From the NCBI RefSeq assembly GCF_038005985.1, contig NZ_JBBOUI010000001.1, positions 3,430,001 to 3,494,000 on the forward strand: DNA of 64,000 nucleotides, written 5' to 3'. Under the pieces are notes generated by a model. That model was not told the origin of the DNA, ran no database searches, and was given only the letters and a program-made list of their open reading frames with translations. Below, piece by piece: positions 17,721 through 25,555 of this stretch (positions within the stretch are counted from its first letter, which is position 1; every line of letters starts with the position of its first letter). Origin of the DNA: Solibacillus sp. FSL R7-0682 (GTDB lineage Bacteria > Bacillota > Bacilli > Bacillales_A > Planococcaceae). The translations under genes were made by a program, and so were the position numbers.

Positions 17721-18266
17721 TTAAATGATGTTAATTGTTTTTATAATACCCTTATTTTTAACACATAATTCAGTTCCATTAAAGAAATTTGACAATCTTG
17801 GCATCTCCTTAAAAGGAGTATATGTATCTTTTATTACTAAATGAACATCTTGACCTGATTTATGAATTAAATTTTCAATTATTACACCATCTAAACAATC
17901 TCTACTTTTTCCACCAATTCCACTAAAATATCTTCTTTTTAAAGTGTTTAGTGCTTTATCATTTTTCATAATTTGGTTAAATACGTCACTATTTTTTTTA
18001 TCATTTAAATCTAATATCTTAGACTCATCAACTTCTATTTCACATTCTAGTACACGAATAGATTCTGCTTTTTTATTTTCCTTTAAAGCAAAATTAAAAG
18101 CATTATCAATTGAGTCGTGATAAAAGTATGCTCCAGCACCTAAATCGCCAGGTACTTGCTCTAATTGTGCTTTATTAAATGAGTAAGATTTAATTTTAAA
18201 CCCATCTACCTCTATAGACGTGGCACACTTTTCATTTGTTCCATGATACCCCTTATACTTATTCAA
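17721..18266 (-). CDS. Putative ADP-ribosyltransferase toxin (CmdT-like)
   Basis: 181-residue protein with ADP-ribosyltransferase features. Counting from the upstream TTG at 18272, these are Y9-H10-G11-T12 near the N-terminus (the H-G-T motif of the H-Y-E class), the second motif DLGAGAYFYHDSIDNAFNFA (43-62, Y49), and DGVIIENL (128-135), whose Glu133 is one candidate third catalytic residue. The HGT...GxGxYF...AxxFA order resembles DUF3990 and CmdT-type enzymes. Being first in a toxin-antitoxin-SecB operon supports a toxin role. I prefer the TTG at 18266, 6 nt after GAGAGG; the TTG at 18272 abuts that site. A TATAAT at 18323-18318 could be its own -10 box, but the -35 is weak. Target (RNA, protein or DNA) is unknown. 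Confidence 0.68.
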   Translation of the reverse strand: MNKYKGYHGTNEKCATSIEVDGFKIKSYSFNKAQLEQVPGDLGAGAYFYHDSIDNAFNFALKENKKAESIRVLECEIEVDESKILDLNDKKNSDVFNQIMKNDKALNTLKRRYFSGIGGKSRDCLDGVIIENLIHKSGQDVHLVIKDTYTPFKEMPRLSNFFNGTELCVKNKGIIKTINII

Positions 18267-18547
18267 TTGCAACCTCTCAACTCTTCCGAAATATATTTAA
18301 AAAGATATTAATTTCATATTATACGATTTAACGTTTATAGTCCATACAATATACCTCATTTGTAAATAAATCCCTAATTAAGAACGAAAATTAACTTAAT
18401 ACCAATCTACTTGCTAAAAATCTTCCTATTATTTATTCTCGTACCACCTATATGCTCACTTACAAAGGTATATTGTTCTCAATACATCTTTCATATTTAA
18501 CCGAGCAGCCACATTTTTTAGTTGTAGCTGCACCCTAATTGGTATAT

Positions 18548-18898
18548 TCAATTTGTATTTACCTGGTTCGATTGCTCCAACTTACTTCTAATAAGCAAAT
18601 CAAATGCCGCATCCGCATGAATGTTAATATCTTTTATTTCCTTTGACATTTCTTTAACCAACGGAAGAAAACCCATATCAATTAAACGCACAGTATCACG
18701 AATTTCAGCAATTGACAGAAATGCCATACTTGCGTCTTTATCCCAACCTTTGTGAACAATATCGTCAATACGTTCCATTAATCTTGCTACTGCCCCTTGT
18801 ACAACCTCTAATTGAACTATTTGTGCCGATAATGCATATACACTATGATTAGTTTCTTGTACTGCTTTTTTCAATAACTGTTGTGAAATTTGCTGCAT
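18548..18898 (-). CDS. Unrecognised 116-residue helical protein
   Basis: I do not recognise this family. It is mostly alpha-helical, with QISQQLLKKAVQETNHSVYALSAQI, MERIDDIVHKGWDKDAS and LVKEMSKEIKDINIHADAAFDLLI, and no signal or membrane segment. The start is ATG 18898, 9 nt after AAAGGAG; a longer version from 18943 lacks that ribosome-binding site. It is the first sizeable gene behind the strong minus-strand promoter at 19127-19099 and precedes the TAC operon by 281 bp, so it may be a regulator or accessory factor of the satellite. Function unassigned. Confidence 0.6.
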   Translation of the reverse strand: MQQISQQLLKKAVQETNHSVYALSAQIVQLEVVQGAVARLMERIDDIVHKGWDKDASMAFLSIAEIRDTVRLIDMGFLPLVKEMSKEIKDINIHADAAFDLLIRSKLEQSNQVNTN

Positions 18899-18902
18899 GT
18901 TC

Positions 18903-19001
18903 TCATTCTCCTTTTTTATTTGTTTTATTTGCTGCTGCTTCAAGTAATAACATGCGATTACGTAAAGATAACGCTCTCCATTCTTTTGGTGTAATAAACA
19001 A
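18903..19001 (-). CDS. Possible 32-residue leader protein
   Basis: TTG start with AAGGAG 8 nt upstream, encoding MFITPKEWRALSLRNRMLLLEAA followed by a short Lys-rich end. Its TGA lies 5 bp before the next gene's ATG and inside that gene's ribosome-binding region, so translation could be coupled. No family recognised. Confidence 0.35.
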   Translation of the reverse strand: MFITPKEWRALSLRNRMLLLEAAANKTNKKGE

Positions 19002-19070
19002 TTACCTCACTCCTTCATTTAAATTGCGGCTTATTTCTTGTAAATTCACCGCCACCTATTGATATATTAT

Positions 19071-19127
19071 GCACATTGCAATGTGCTTTATATATATTAT
19101 AATATGCATTATAGTGTGCATTGTCAA
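19071..19127 (-). promoter_or_regulatory. Promoter with two palindromic operators
   Basis: On the minus strand TTGACA (19127-19122) and TATTAT (19104-19099) are 17 bp apart, near consensus. The spacer is almost entirely the imperfect palindrome TGCATTATAGTGTGCA (19105-19120). A perfect palindrome GCACATTGCAATGTGC (19071-19086) lies just downstream of the -10. The divergent XRE-type gene at 19188 is the obvious candidate repressor. Confidence 0.75.
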
Positions 19128-19135
19128 CACTAAAG

Positions 19136-19164
19136 TTGAAAAAATGACTACCACAGTGTATATT
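19136..19164 (+). promoter_or_regulatory. Promoter of the small XRE-type gene
   Basis: TTGAAA (19136-19141) and TATATT (19159-19164) with 17 bp between them. The expected transcript start is about 7 nt before the AAAGGAAGG ribosome-binding site, so the leader is very short. Confidence 0.55.
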
Positions 19165-19187
19165 TTATTCAAAGGAAGGTGAAACCG

Positions 19188-19391
19188 TTGATAAAAGTAC
19201 ATTTATCTAAATTACTTGGCGAACGTAAAATGAAAATTTCGGACTTATCAAATGTTACTGGCTTGCACAGAAACGGATTAAGTAAGCTATACAAAGAAGA
19301 AACTGATGGTATTAAATTTGAGACGCTAGAAAAAGTTTGCAAGGCTTTAGATTGCAAGATTGAGGATTTATTAGAAATAATCGAAGAATAA
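19188..19391 (+). CDS. Small XRE/Cro-type repressor
   Basis: 67-residue single-domain helix-turn-helix protein of the YozG/Cro type: KLLGERKMKISDLSNVTGLHRNGLSKLYKEE then FETLEKVCKALDCKIEDLLEI. TTG 19188 is 8 nt after AAAGGAAGG, a better start than the GTG at 19179 inside it. It is the only plus-strand gene in the left half of the island. It faces away from a strong promoter carrying two palindromes, so it probably represses that promoter, and possibly the cargo, and itself. Confidence 0.8.
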   Translation: MIKVHLSKLLGERKMKISDLSNVTGLHRNGLSKLYKEETDGIKFETLEKVCKALDCKIEDLLEIIEE

Positions 19392-19396
19392 CAAAA

Positions 19397-19423
19397 AAGC
19401 CCTGTACCAAATAGTACGGGCTT
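19397..19423. terminator. Terminator between XRE gene and head genes
   Basis: Stem AAGCCCTGTAC / GTACGGGCTT with one bulged base, between convergent genes. It ends the plus-strand XRE gene and the minus-strand head operon. Confidence 0.75.
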
Positions 19424-19428
19424 AATTT

Positions 19429-19752
19429 CTATACACTCAATTTCGTTCTTCCAATAATCGTGAGTGTTTTATTCCGCAAATTATCATTCACAATTTCATC
19501 AATATCATAACGCCGCCCTTGATATTCAATAATCATTTTGCTTGTGATTGCTGGATTGTACCGCATGATAAATCGAAACGTATTCTTTTGAAATTCCATC
19601 CCAGCCGTTTGAATATCCTCGCCTTTCAACGTTCGAATATCCGCCCAGAAGTAGCCTAATTCCTTTTCTACTTCAATTTCCTGTAATAGTTCATCTATTT
19701 CAATAGTGACCTCTAAAATGCGAATACGATGTCTATAATTACTCGGAAGCAT
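19429..19752 (-). CDS. Phage head closure (head-tail adaptor) protein
   Basis: 107-residue protein of the SPP1 gp16/HK97 gp7-like head-tail joining family: YRHRIRILEV start, then GYFWADIRTLKGEDIQTAGMEFQKNTFRFIMRYNPAITSKMIIEYQGRRYDIDEI (read in parts) and NKTLTIIGRTK. It plugs the connector after DNA packaging and forms the interface to a tail. It is the last gene of the head operon, and nothing tail-like follows, which is the hallmark of a tail-borrowing satellite. Confidence 0.82.
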   Translation of the reverse strand: MLPSNYRHRIRILEVTIEIDELLQEIEVEKELGYFWADIRTLKGEDIQTAGMEFQKNTFRFIMRYNPAITSKMIIEYQGRRYDIDEIVNDNLRNKTLTIIGRTKLSV

Positions 19753-20035
19753 AGTATTTCCCCCTCATTTGCTGTAATAGCGTTTGTACGGTCGTAGGGA
19801 TATGTTCCTTCGGTGTATCGAAGCGTCCCTCATACCAATGCTGTGTGAGCAAACTAACCGCCCAATCGTATTGTTGATAGCCTTCTATCGTGCCATCTGT
19901 ATTATCGCTATCAATTGCATCCTTCACATATCCTTTAGCTGTATCAAGTAATGCCGTAATTAATCCATCATCAAAGCTATGATCTATACGCAATGATAAT
20001 TTAACGTTTTCTAATGTTGCTGTAACTAAATTCAT
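19739..20035 (-). CDS. Head-tail connector protein (gp6-like)
   Basis: 98-residue helical connector protein of the HK97 gp6/YqbG type: TLENVKLSLRIDHSFDDGLITALLDTAKGYVKDAI followed by YDWAVSLLTQHWYEGR. It stacks under the portal in the finished capsid. I use the ATG at 20035, 7 nt after AGGGAGGA, rather than the TTG touching that site. It overlaps the next gene by 14 bp. Confidence 0.82.
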   Translation of the reverse strand: MNLVTATLENVKLSLRIDHSFDDGLITALLDTAKGYVKDAIDSDNTDGTIEGYQQYDWAVSLLTQHWYEGRFDTPKEHIPTTVQTLLQQMRGKYYASE

Positions 20036-20098
20036 AATCAATCCTCCCTTTCTATAAAAATAGGGATAGACATAGTGCCTACCCCTTAATAACTCAAA

Positions 20099-21601
20099 TT
20101 AAGCTGGTGTAATTTCGATGTAACGTGCTGCGTCTGCATCAATTACTTGGTAGTCATTGCGAACGATAACCGCTAACCCTTGTGAATAGTAATCGAATTG
20201 TTCCCATTGTGTCGTTACTTGATTTCTACGAGCCACGAAAATAGCTTGTTTAATATCTCCCATAATCATTGGGTAAGTGCCTTCTAATAGGGATGGAAGT
20301 AACTTATTTGAAATTACTACGACTGGATTTCCGAATAATGAATAACCACTTGCAGCTGTCACATCTGGTTGAAGGATATAACGTCCATCTGCATCTTTTA
20401 ATGTATCTAAATAATTAAATGTATCTTGATTCACAATCACCGTTTTATCAAGTGCAGGATCAAGCGTAACGTTGTTTACTTTCTTTAAATCGTCTAATCC
20501 TGTTGCATCTACCTTTGTGAAGGCTTTTAGCTTTGTAATGATATTAGCATTGTCTGTATTTTCCACTAACTTTTCAAGTTGTGCCTTAACCTCTCCCACA
20601 ATGTCAACTGCTGCATCTTCCACAACTTCATTCGATAATGCAATTTTACCAGCTCGTGTTTCTACAGCATATTCAACCTGTGTGAACATATCCGCATCAA
20701 TATCTGCAATTAATGCTAATTCTGCTTTTGTTGCTAACGTCGCTTCTTGATTCGTTGCAATTGGGTATTTACCTTGTCCATTTGATACTTCTTTCACTGT
20801 TGCGTATTGTGCTAAATTATAGCGTTGACGCTTTAGATCGAATACTTCACCGATAACATCTTTAGGAATAACTACATCTGCATTTACTGTTGTAAGTCCA
20901 TCTCGTACTTGCCCTTGTGAACGAATGTATTGTTCAAATGAACGTGTTTCTGTATTGTCGTTATTTAATAATGTTTTTGCCATTTTGTTATCATCCTTTT
21001 TAGTTGTATTTTGATTTACCCACGCTTCATAAGAACGTGTATTTACTTGAACATTGCTTTCGTCATAAGCAGGAACTGTTACGATTGAAATTTCACGTAA
21101 CGCTTTTACTTTTTCAATACTGCGTGTAACAACCCCATCTTCATTTTCATCAAATGATTCAACACCAATTTCGAAACCGAATGACATCGAATCAATGATG
21201 CCAGCTTGGATATTTTTATAAATATCGTTTGCATAGGTTGTATCTTGTAATGTAGCTTCGAATCGAAGTCCAGTTTCATCCACTTCTAACTTTAATGTGC
21301 CAGCCTTCACACTTGCTAATGGCTTACCGTAATCATGACCATGTAGCAAAATAACATTTGATAGGTCTACCTCTTTTAATGCTTCTGGTGTAATAACCTC
21401 TACAAAGCCACCTAAATCTTTTGAAGGTGTGCCAAATTTAATTGCGTAACCACTAATAACCTTTTCGTCTTGTGTTGTGTCGTCTGATTTTGTATCATCA
21501 TCTTGAGCGTTTTCTGAATCTGCTTCCCCTGTCTGTGCTTTGGTCGGTGCTTCCAGGTCTGCATTTTCAGTTAAACGCTTTTCTTTTTCTTCATTTGTCA
21601 T
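20099..21601 (-). CDS. Fused prohead protease and HK97-fold major capsid protein
   Basis: 500-residue fusion. Residues about 48-190 are an HK97-type prohead protease, with VISGYAIKFGTPS, the His loop LLHGHDYGKPLASV (H87/H89), SMSFGFEIGVE (S138/S140) and LREISIVTVPAYDESNV. From about 207 on is an HK97-fold capsid protein, with LAQYATVKEVSNGQGKYPI, GKIALSNEVVEDAAVDI and the C-terminal IVRNDYQVIDADAARYI. The Asp/Glu-rich N-terminus may act as a scaffold. An in-frame ATG at codon 207 (20983) follows AAAGGATG and could also yield capsid protein alone. It starts in an ATGA overlap with the portal gene. Confidence 0.9.
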   Translation of the reverse strand: MTNEEKEKRLTENADLEAPTKAQTGEADSENAQDDDTKSDDTTQDEKVISGYAIKFGTPSKDLGGFVEVITPEALKEVDLSNVILLHGHDYGKPLASVKAGTLKLEVDETGLRFEATLQDTTYANDIYKNIQAGIIDSMSFGFEIGVESFDENEDGVVTRSIEKVKALREISIVTVPAYDESNVQVNTRSYEAWVNQNTTKKDDNKMAKTLLNNDNTETRSFEQYIRSQGQVRDGLTTVNADVVIPKDVIGEVFDLKRQRYNLAQYATVKEVSNGQGKYPIATNQEATLATKAELALIADIDADMFTQVEYAVETRAGKIALSNEVVEDAAVDIVGEVKAQLEKLVENTDNANIITKLKAFTKVDATGLDDLKKVNNVTLDPALDKTVIVNQDTFNYLDTLKDADGRYILQPDVTAASGYSLFGNPVVVISNKLLPSLLEGTYPMIMGDIKQAIFVARRNQVTTQWEQFDYYSQGLAVIVRNDYQVIDADAARYIEITPA

Positions 21602-22710
21602 AACGCAACCTCGCTTTCTTTCGTATTCTTTTGTATTAATCTATCGCCATTTTCAATAGGCTCAAGACCGATTTTATGACGCGCTTCATTTATGGTCATA
21701 ATGGAACTTTCCACTGCTTTCACTGCATTTTCAAAAGTTGTTTGAACGTCACTGTTAAAGCGGTCAACGTTGAAAGTAATATCAACCTCTAGTTTGTTAT
21801 ATAGTTCACCTTCAAATGCCTTAAAATAATGTGTAAGCGTGTTTTGTAAATACATCCGATTAGATTGTTCTGTATTACTGTGGTTTGCTTCCACACCTAA
21901 GCGATCTGTAGAAAGTCCATATACTTTTGCAATCTGTTTAGTAGTCCAATCGTTAGAATTAACTAACTTCAAAATTTCGGTGTTAATCTTAATTGGTTCA
22001 TATTCGAATGTTTCATCGATTACGATTGTTTGAAGTGCTTTGTCTGTGCTACCGTTTGCTTCATCGAATTTTTTTCGAATCGCTTCTTTTGCTTTTGTAT
22101 CTAAATCAGACTTTTTCACCTTTAGAATACCGCCACCGTTAACACCTCGATTGAAGAATCCTGAAAGCAATTTATTTCCGCTTTCTTGCAACTTCAATTC
22201 ACCACTCAAAGCGTGCAATGGACTTAAACCTACTAATCCATCCGTTGTGAAATACTTGAAATGAAGAACCTGTTCACTTTTGAGTGTGTACTGCTTGCCA
22301 TCATCTTTGGTCGTTTCATAAATAATGCTGCCATTATCTAATTGCTTTACGCTCACACTGTTGGTTATCTGGTGAATTGCTTTAACTTTCCCATCTGAAT
22401 CGCGTTCTATTTCTGCAAAGGCATTTCCGTTTAATAATACATTCGCTGCCATACTGAAAAAGAAATGCCAGCTATCTGTGTATGTGTTAGGCTTATTATT
22501 TAATAATTGAACAATCTGCCCTTTCCCCATCAATTCACTTGAAGCAATATCCCCAGCAATGACCTTTACGGCTGTGAAAATATCGCTGTTTCGTAACGCT
22601 CTAGTGCTTGTATATTGGATAGCTGTATCATTTGATGTAAGACTAACTAAATGGTCTAGGAACGGCTCTGAACGTGCTTGTACAGCGTTTAAACCTTTAA
22701 AGAAACTCAT
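21598..22710 (-). CDS. Phage portal protein (HK97 family)
   Basis: 370-residue portal that forms the dodecameric DNA channel at one capsid vertex. Family stretches seen are DIASSELMGKG, NTYTDSWHFFFSMAANVLLNGNAFAEIERD, VLHFKYFTTDGLVGLSPLHAL, LSGFFNRGVNGGGILKV and YGLSTDRLGVEANHSNTEQSNRMYLQNTLTHY. It has a strong GGGGGTGG ribosome-binding site 8 nt before ATG 22710. It sits between terminase and capsid genes, the usual order. Confidence 0.92.
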   Translation of the reverse strand: MSFFKGLNAVQARSEPFLDHLVSLTSNDTAIQYTSTRALRNSDIFTAVKVIAGDIASSELMGKGQIVQLLNNKPNTYTDSWHFFFSMAANVLLNGNAFAEIERDSDGKVKAIHQITNSVSVKQLDNGSIIYETTKDDGKQYTLKSEQVLHFKYFTTDGLVGLSPLHALSGELKLQESGNKLLSGFFNRGVNGGGILKVKKSDLDTKAKEAIRKKFDEANGSTDKALQTIVIDETFEYEPIKINTEILKLVNSNDWTTKQIAKVYGLSTDRLGVEANHSNTEQSNRMYLQNTLTHYFKAFEGELYNKLEVDITFNVDRFNSDVQTTFENAVKAVESSIMTINEARHKIGLEPIENGDRLIQKNTKESEVAL

Positions 22711-22892
22711 TTATTTTTCCACCCCCTTTCAATTAAGAGAGCAATAATTATAATGAATATGCCACTAGTTAAAAGTGTGTATCCAACGTTTGTTAAAACT
22801 CGCACTGCTACCACAATTATTGTTAGCCCTAGTAACAATAGAATCGTATGCAAATGATTAAAAGCTAAATTCTTCAGAAAGGTAAAATTCAT
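22707..22892 (-). CDS. Small membrane protein between terminase and portal
   Basis: 61 residues with two hydrophobic spans (LHTILLLLGLTIIVVAVRVL and LLTSGIFIIIIALLI) and a positively charged end. Small DUF1056-like proteins of this kind occupy the same place in many HK97-type head clusters. Function unknown. It overlaps the TerL end by 35 bp and the portal start by 3 bp, so it is tightly embedded in the operon. Confidence 0.7.
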   Translation of the reverse strand: MNFTFLKNLAFNHLHTILLLLGLTIIVVAVRVLTNVGYTLLTSGIFIIIIALLIERGWKNK

Positions 22893-24570
22893 TGTCCGCT
22901 TTCGCCCCCTCTATATCTTCGAAATGGAACATTGCTTGTGTATAAGCGTTCATTAATGCAGCGATTGGATCAATACGCTCACTGTTACGATTTTTATTAA
23001 TCATTACACCATTGTTATCAATTTTTAATAACGCATTATTCACCGCATACGTGAGCAACTTATTGCCCGCGTGAACAATTTTCCCATCGTATAACTGTTC
23101 TCTGAACGTCCTTGTCGGTGTATTTAACGTATATACACCTTGCCGAATTTCAACTAATGGGAGTCGTTCCTTCTCCAGCTTCGTGACTAATGAATTCGCG
23201 TTCCACTTGTCGTAACAAATGGCTTGTACATTTAATTCATTTTCATCTATAAAGTCCATAATCCAATTGAAAATGTCCTCATAATCAATAATGCCACTTG
23301 CTAATTTTGTAATAGAACATTCACCCTCTTGTTCTAACGTTACGTAATTAATGCCATCCCTTTTAATCTTTTGAGTAAGTCCATATTTCGTTCCCACCCA
23401 TGAATGACTATCACAATAGATTTGTCCTGTATCAATTAGTGGAATACACCAGCTAACCGATGTTAAGTCATTTGTTTTCGAAAGGTCGATACCAAAATAA
23501 ATATCCTTGCCTTTAATATCTGGAATCGGATTGGCTTCCGCTGCCTTCCAATCTTCCACACCGATATAGGAATCCTCACTTGCTTGAAGCCACATGTTGA
23601 AATTTTTGACCAATACCGCATTTAAATTGTTTTGTTTACGTGCGATTTGAACATCATCACGAATAGCTGGTAACATCGTTTGCTTAATTTCTTCATGTTC
23701 AAAAATGGGATTAGCAGCAATGTATTTTTCTTCATCATCTAACCAATCTTTTGAATCAAGTTCCCATATAGCAATAAAATAACGGTCTGCTTCTTCTTTG
23801 CCATTTAAAACCTCTGATAACATTTGATATTCTTCATACATCGGTACGTTTGGATTTAATCCTGCAGTAGAAACGACTGCTAACAAACCATTTTTCTCCT
23901 GTGCCATTCCAGACTTTAAAACGTTATAAACTTTGCGGTCTTTCGCTTCATGCCATTCATCTAAAATAACAGTCGTACCAGCATAGCCATCAAGTGTTGA
24001 CGTGTCAGAAGCTAATGCCATTGCCACACTATTAGAAGAAACGTCACGTATTTCAGCGTTTAAAATCTTTAATTTTTGGCGCATAAAATCGGATTGCTTA
24101 ACTATTTTATTAAGACTATTCTTCATCATGTTATAGCCTAATTTTGCTTGCTTGAGCGCGTTAGAAACGAATAAAATTTGTCTGCCTTCTGCTGGTTGTT
24201 TTTCTACTAATAAAGCATTAGCACCCATACCAGATACTAAATAAGTTTTACCATTCTTACGTGCCATTGAAATAAATGCTCGATTGTATCGCCTGTTATT
24301 TGTACCTTTTTCTCGCCATCCATATAGTTCAGATAAAATCCATTTCTGGAATAGCAGCATGTTGATTTTAGCGCCATCTGTGGATGGTAATAATTCAATA
24401 AATGCTATTGCTTTATTTGCCTGTCCTTCATCAAAGTAATATGGGAAATCATCACTTTTCGAACGCTCTAAATCTCGCTTAAAACGTTCACATGCCTGTT
24501 TGATTTTCTCCCCAGCAAATAATTCACCCGAAAGGATTTTATCTGCATATTCAAGTGCGAAATTAGCCAT
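22858..24570 (-). CDS. Terminase large subunit
   Basis: 570-residue packaging motor. The N-terminal ATPase has the Walker A-like FISMARKNGKTYLVSG, motif VILDEWHEA and coupling stretch LLAVVSTAGLNPN. The C-terminal RNase-H-like nuclease has YFGIDLSKTNDLTSVSW, NVQAICYDKWNA and RIDPIAALMNAYTQAM. It belongs to the HK97/phiSLT-type TerL group that works with an HNH nuclease and a P27-type small subunit, both encoded just upstream. Overlaps terS by 8 bp. Confidence 0.95.
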   Translation of the reverse strand: MANFALEYADKILSGELFAGEKIKQACERFKRDLERSKSDDFPYYFDEGQANKAIAFIELLPSTDGAKINMLLFQKWILSELYGWREKGTNNRRYNRAFISMARKNGKTYLVSGMGANALLVEKQPAEGRQILFVSNALKQAKLGYNMMKNSLNKIVKQSDFMRQKLKILNAEIRDVSSNSVAMALASDTSTLDGYAGTTVILDEWHEAKDRKVYNVLKSGMAQEKNGLLAVVSTAGLNPNVPMYEEYQMLSEVLNGKEEADRYFIAIWELDSKDWLDDEEKYIAANPIFEHEEIKQTMLPAIRDDVQIARKQNNLNAVLVKNFNMWLQASEDSYIGVEDWKAAEANPIPDIKGKDIYFGIDLSKTNDLTSVSWCIPLIDTGQIYCDSHSWVGTKYGLTQKIKRDGINYVTLEQEGECSITKLASGIIDYEDIFNWIMDFIDENELNVQAICYDKWNANSLVTKLEKERLPLVEIRQGVYTLNTPTRTFREQLYDGKIVHAGNKLLTYAVNNALLKIDNNGVMINKNRNSERIDPIAALMNAYTQAMFHFEDIEGAKADNEFYLSEEFSF

Positions 24571-25024
24571 TGCCTATCAAACTTTCAAACGGATCAACAG
24601 GCTTTTCTTTTACTTTATTAAGCGCTAATTTCATTCGACCATCTAAACTAATAGCAAGCGCATTAGCCAGCATACGCATATCTTTAATTGCTTGTGACTG
24701 CATTCTGTACGCTGGATTGGCTTTCCCATCTGCTAACACAAGTCCACGTTTATTTATATCGTTTTGACACTCTACAATCGTTCCAACTGCTGCACAATAT
24801 GAAGCGAGTAACGAATAATCTAATTCCGAAACTGGGACGTCATTTTTTATATACGGAACAATTCGTTCCCACTCTTTTAATGCTTCACCAATTAAATGCT
24901 TTGGCGGTGTAACATTTAATTCTGCATACTCAAACAGTTCTTTCTGCATTTCTACACGTTCTAAACGTTCTGCTTTTGAAATATGTGCTTTGGTAGGCTC
25001 GACTAATTGAATTTTCTTCCCCAT
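24563..25024 (-). CDS. Terminase small subunit, P27 family
   Basis: 153-residue DNA-recognition subunit: PPKHLIGEALKEWERIVPYIKN, LDYSLLASYCAAVGTIVECQ and a C-terminal VDPFESLIGNG typical of P27-type TerS. In PICIs a satellite TerS redirects packaging to the satellite genome. Here it is accompanied by its own TerL and capsid genes, so it need not hijack the helper's motor. Confidence 0.9.
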   Translation of the reverse strand: MGKKIQLVEPTKAHISKAERLERVEMQKELFEYAELNVTPPKHLIGEALKEWERIVPYIKNDVPVSELDYSLLASYCAAVGTIVECQNDINKRGLVLADGKANPAYRMQSQAIKDMRMLANALAISLDGRMKLALNKVKEKPVDPFESLIGNG

Positions 25025-25129
25025 CGAAAAACCTCCATTTAACCTTATTTTATCACAACACTTACTTTTTGTAACTTGATTACTTTTAGTTCATTTTACC
25101 TTTTTAAAGGGCAATTTTTGAACAAAAAG

Positions 25130-25173
25130 CCCTCCTTCTCGGTCCTCCCGTCCACACATTACGCCCCCCTCTT
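25130..25173. other. Candidate cos site
   Basis: A short G/C-rich stretch (TCTCGGTCCTCCCGTCC, then ACGCCCCCCT) stands out in the 150-bp gap between terS and the HNH gene of an AT-rich element. HNH-plus-P27 terminases usually cut cos sites near these genes. The assignment rests on position and composition only. Confidence 0.35.
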
Positions 25174-25554
25174 TTATTTAGGAGAGCGTTTCATTCGTTC
25201 TCGTTTCGTTTTAATCGCATGATGATGATGGCATAAACTAGATAGGTTACTTTCATCTAATCGCTTTGACCAATCATCTTTAATCTCAATCACGTGATCC
25301 ACAACATCTGCTTTAACTGCTAATCCAAGTTTCAGACATTCTTCGCAAATTGGATGAGTTAAGCGGTACTGAAAGGATAGATTTTGCCATAACTTGCTTC
25401 TATAAAACTTTCTATATTGTCCGTCCTTTTCCATACGCTCGGAATAAGATTCCTGTTTACGCAGCGTACGTGGTTTATGCTGGTTACAATAATGTTGGTC
25501 GTAATCTACTAATATTCTGCATGTAGAATACTTACATTGACGTTTTGGTTTCAA
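25174..25554 (-). CDS. HNH endonuclease
   Basis: 126-residue phage HNH nuclease. A Cys/His-rich N-terminus (CKYSTCRILVDYDQHYCNQH) is followed by CEECLKLGLAVKADVVDHVIEIKDDW and the HNH core SNLSSLCHHHHAIKTKRER. In HK97-like cos systems this protein works with TerS-TerL in specific DNA cleavage for packaging. It lies immediately upstream of terS in transcription order. Confidence 0.9.
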   Translation of the reverse strand: MKPKRQCKYSTCRILVDYDQHYCNQHKPRTLRKQESYSERMEKDGQYRKFYRSKLWQNLSFQYRLTHPICEECLKLGLAVKADVVDHVIEIKDDWSKRLDESNLSSLCHHHHAIKTKRERMKRSPK

Positions 25555-25555
25555 T

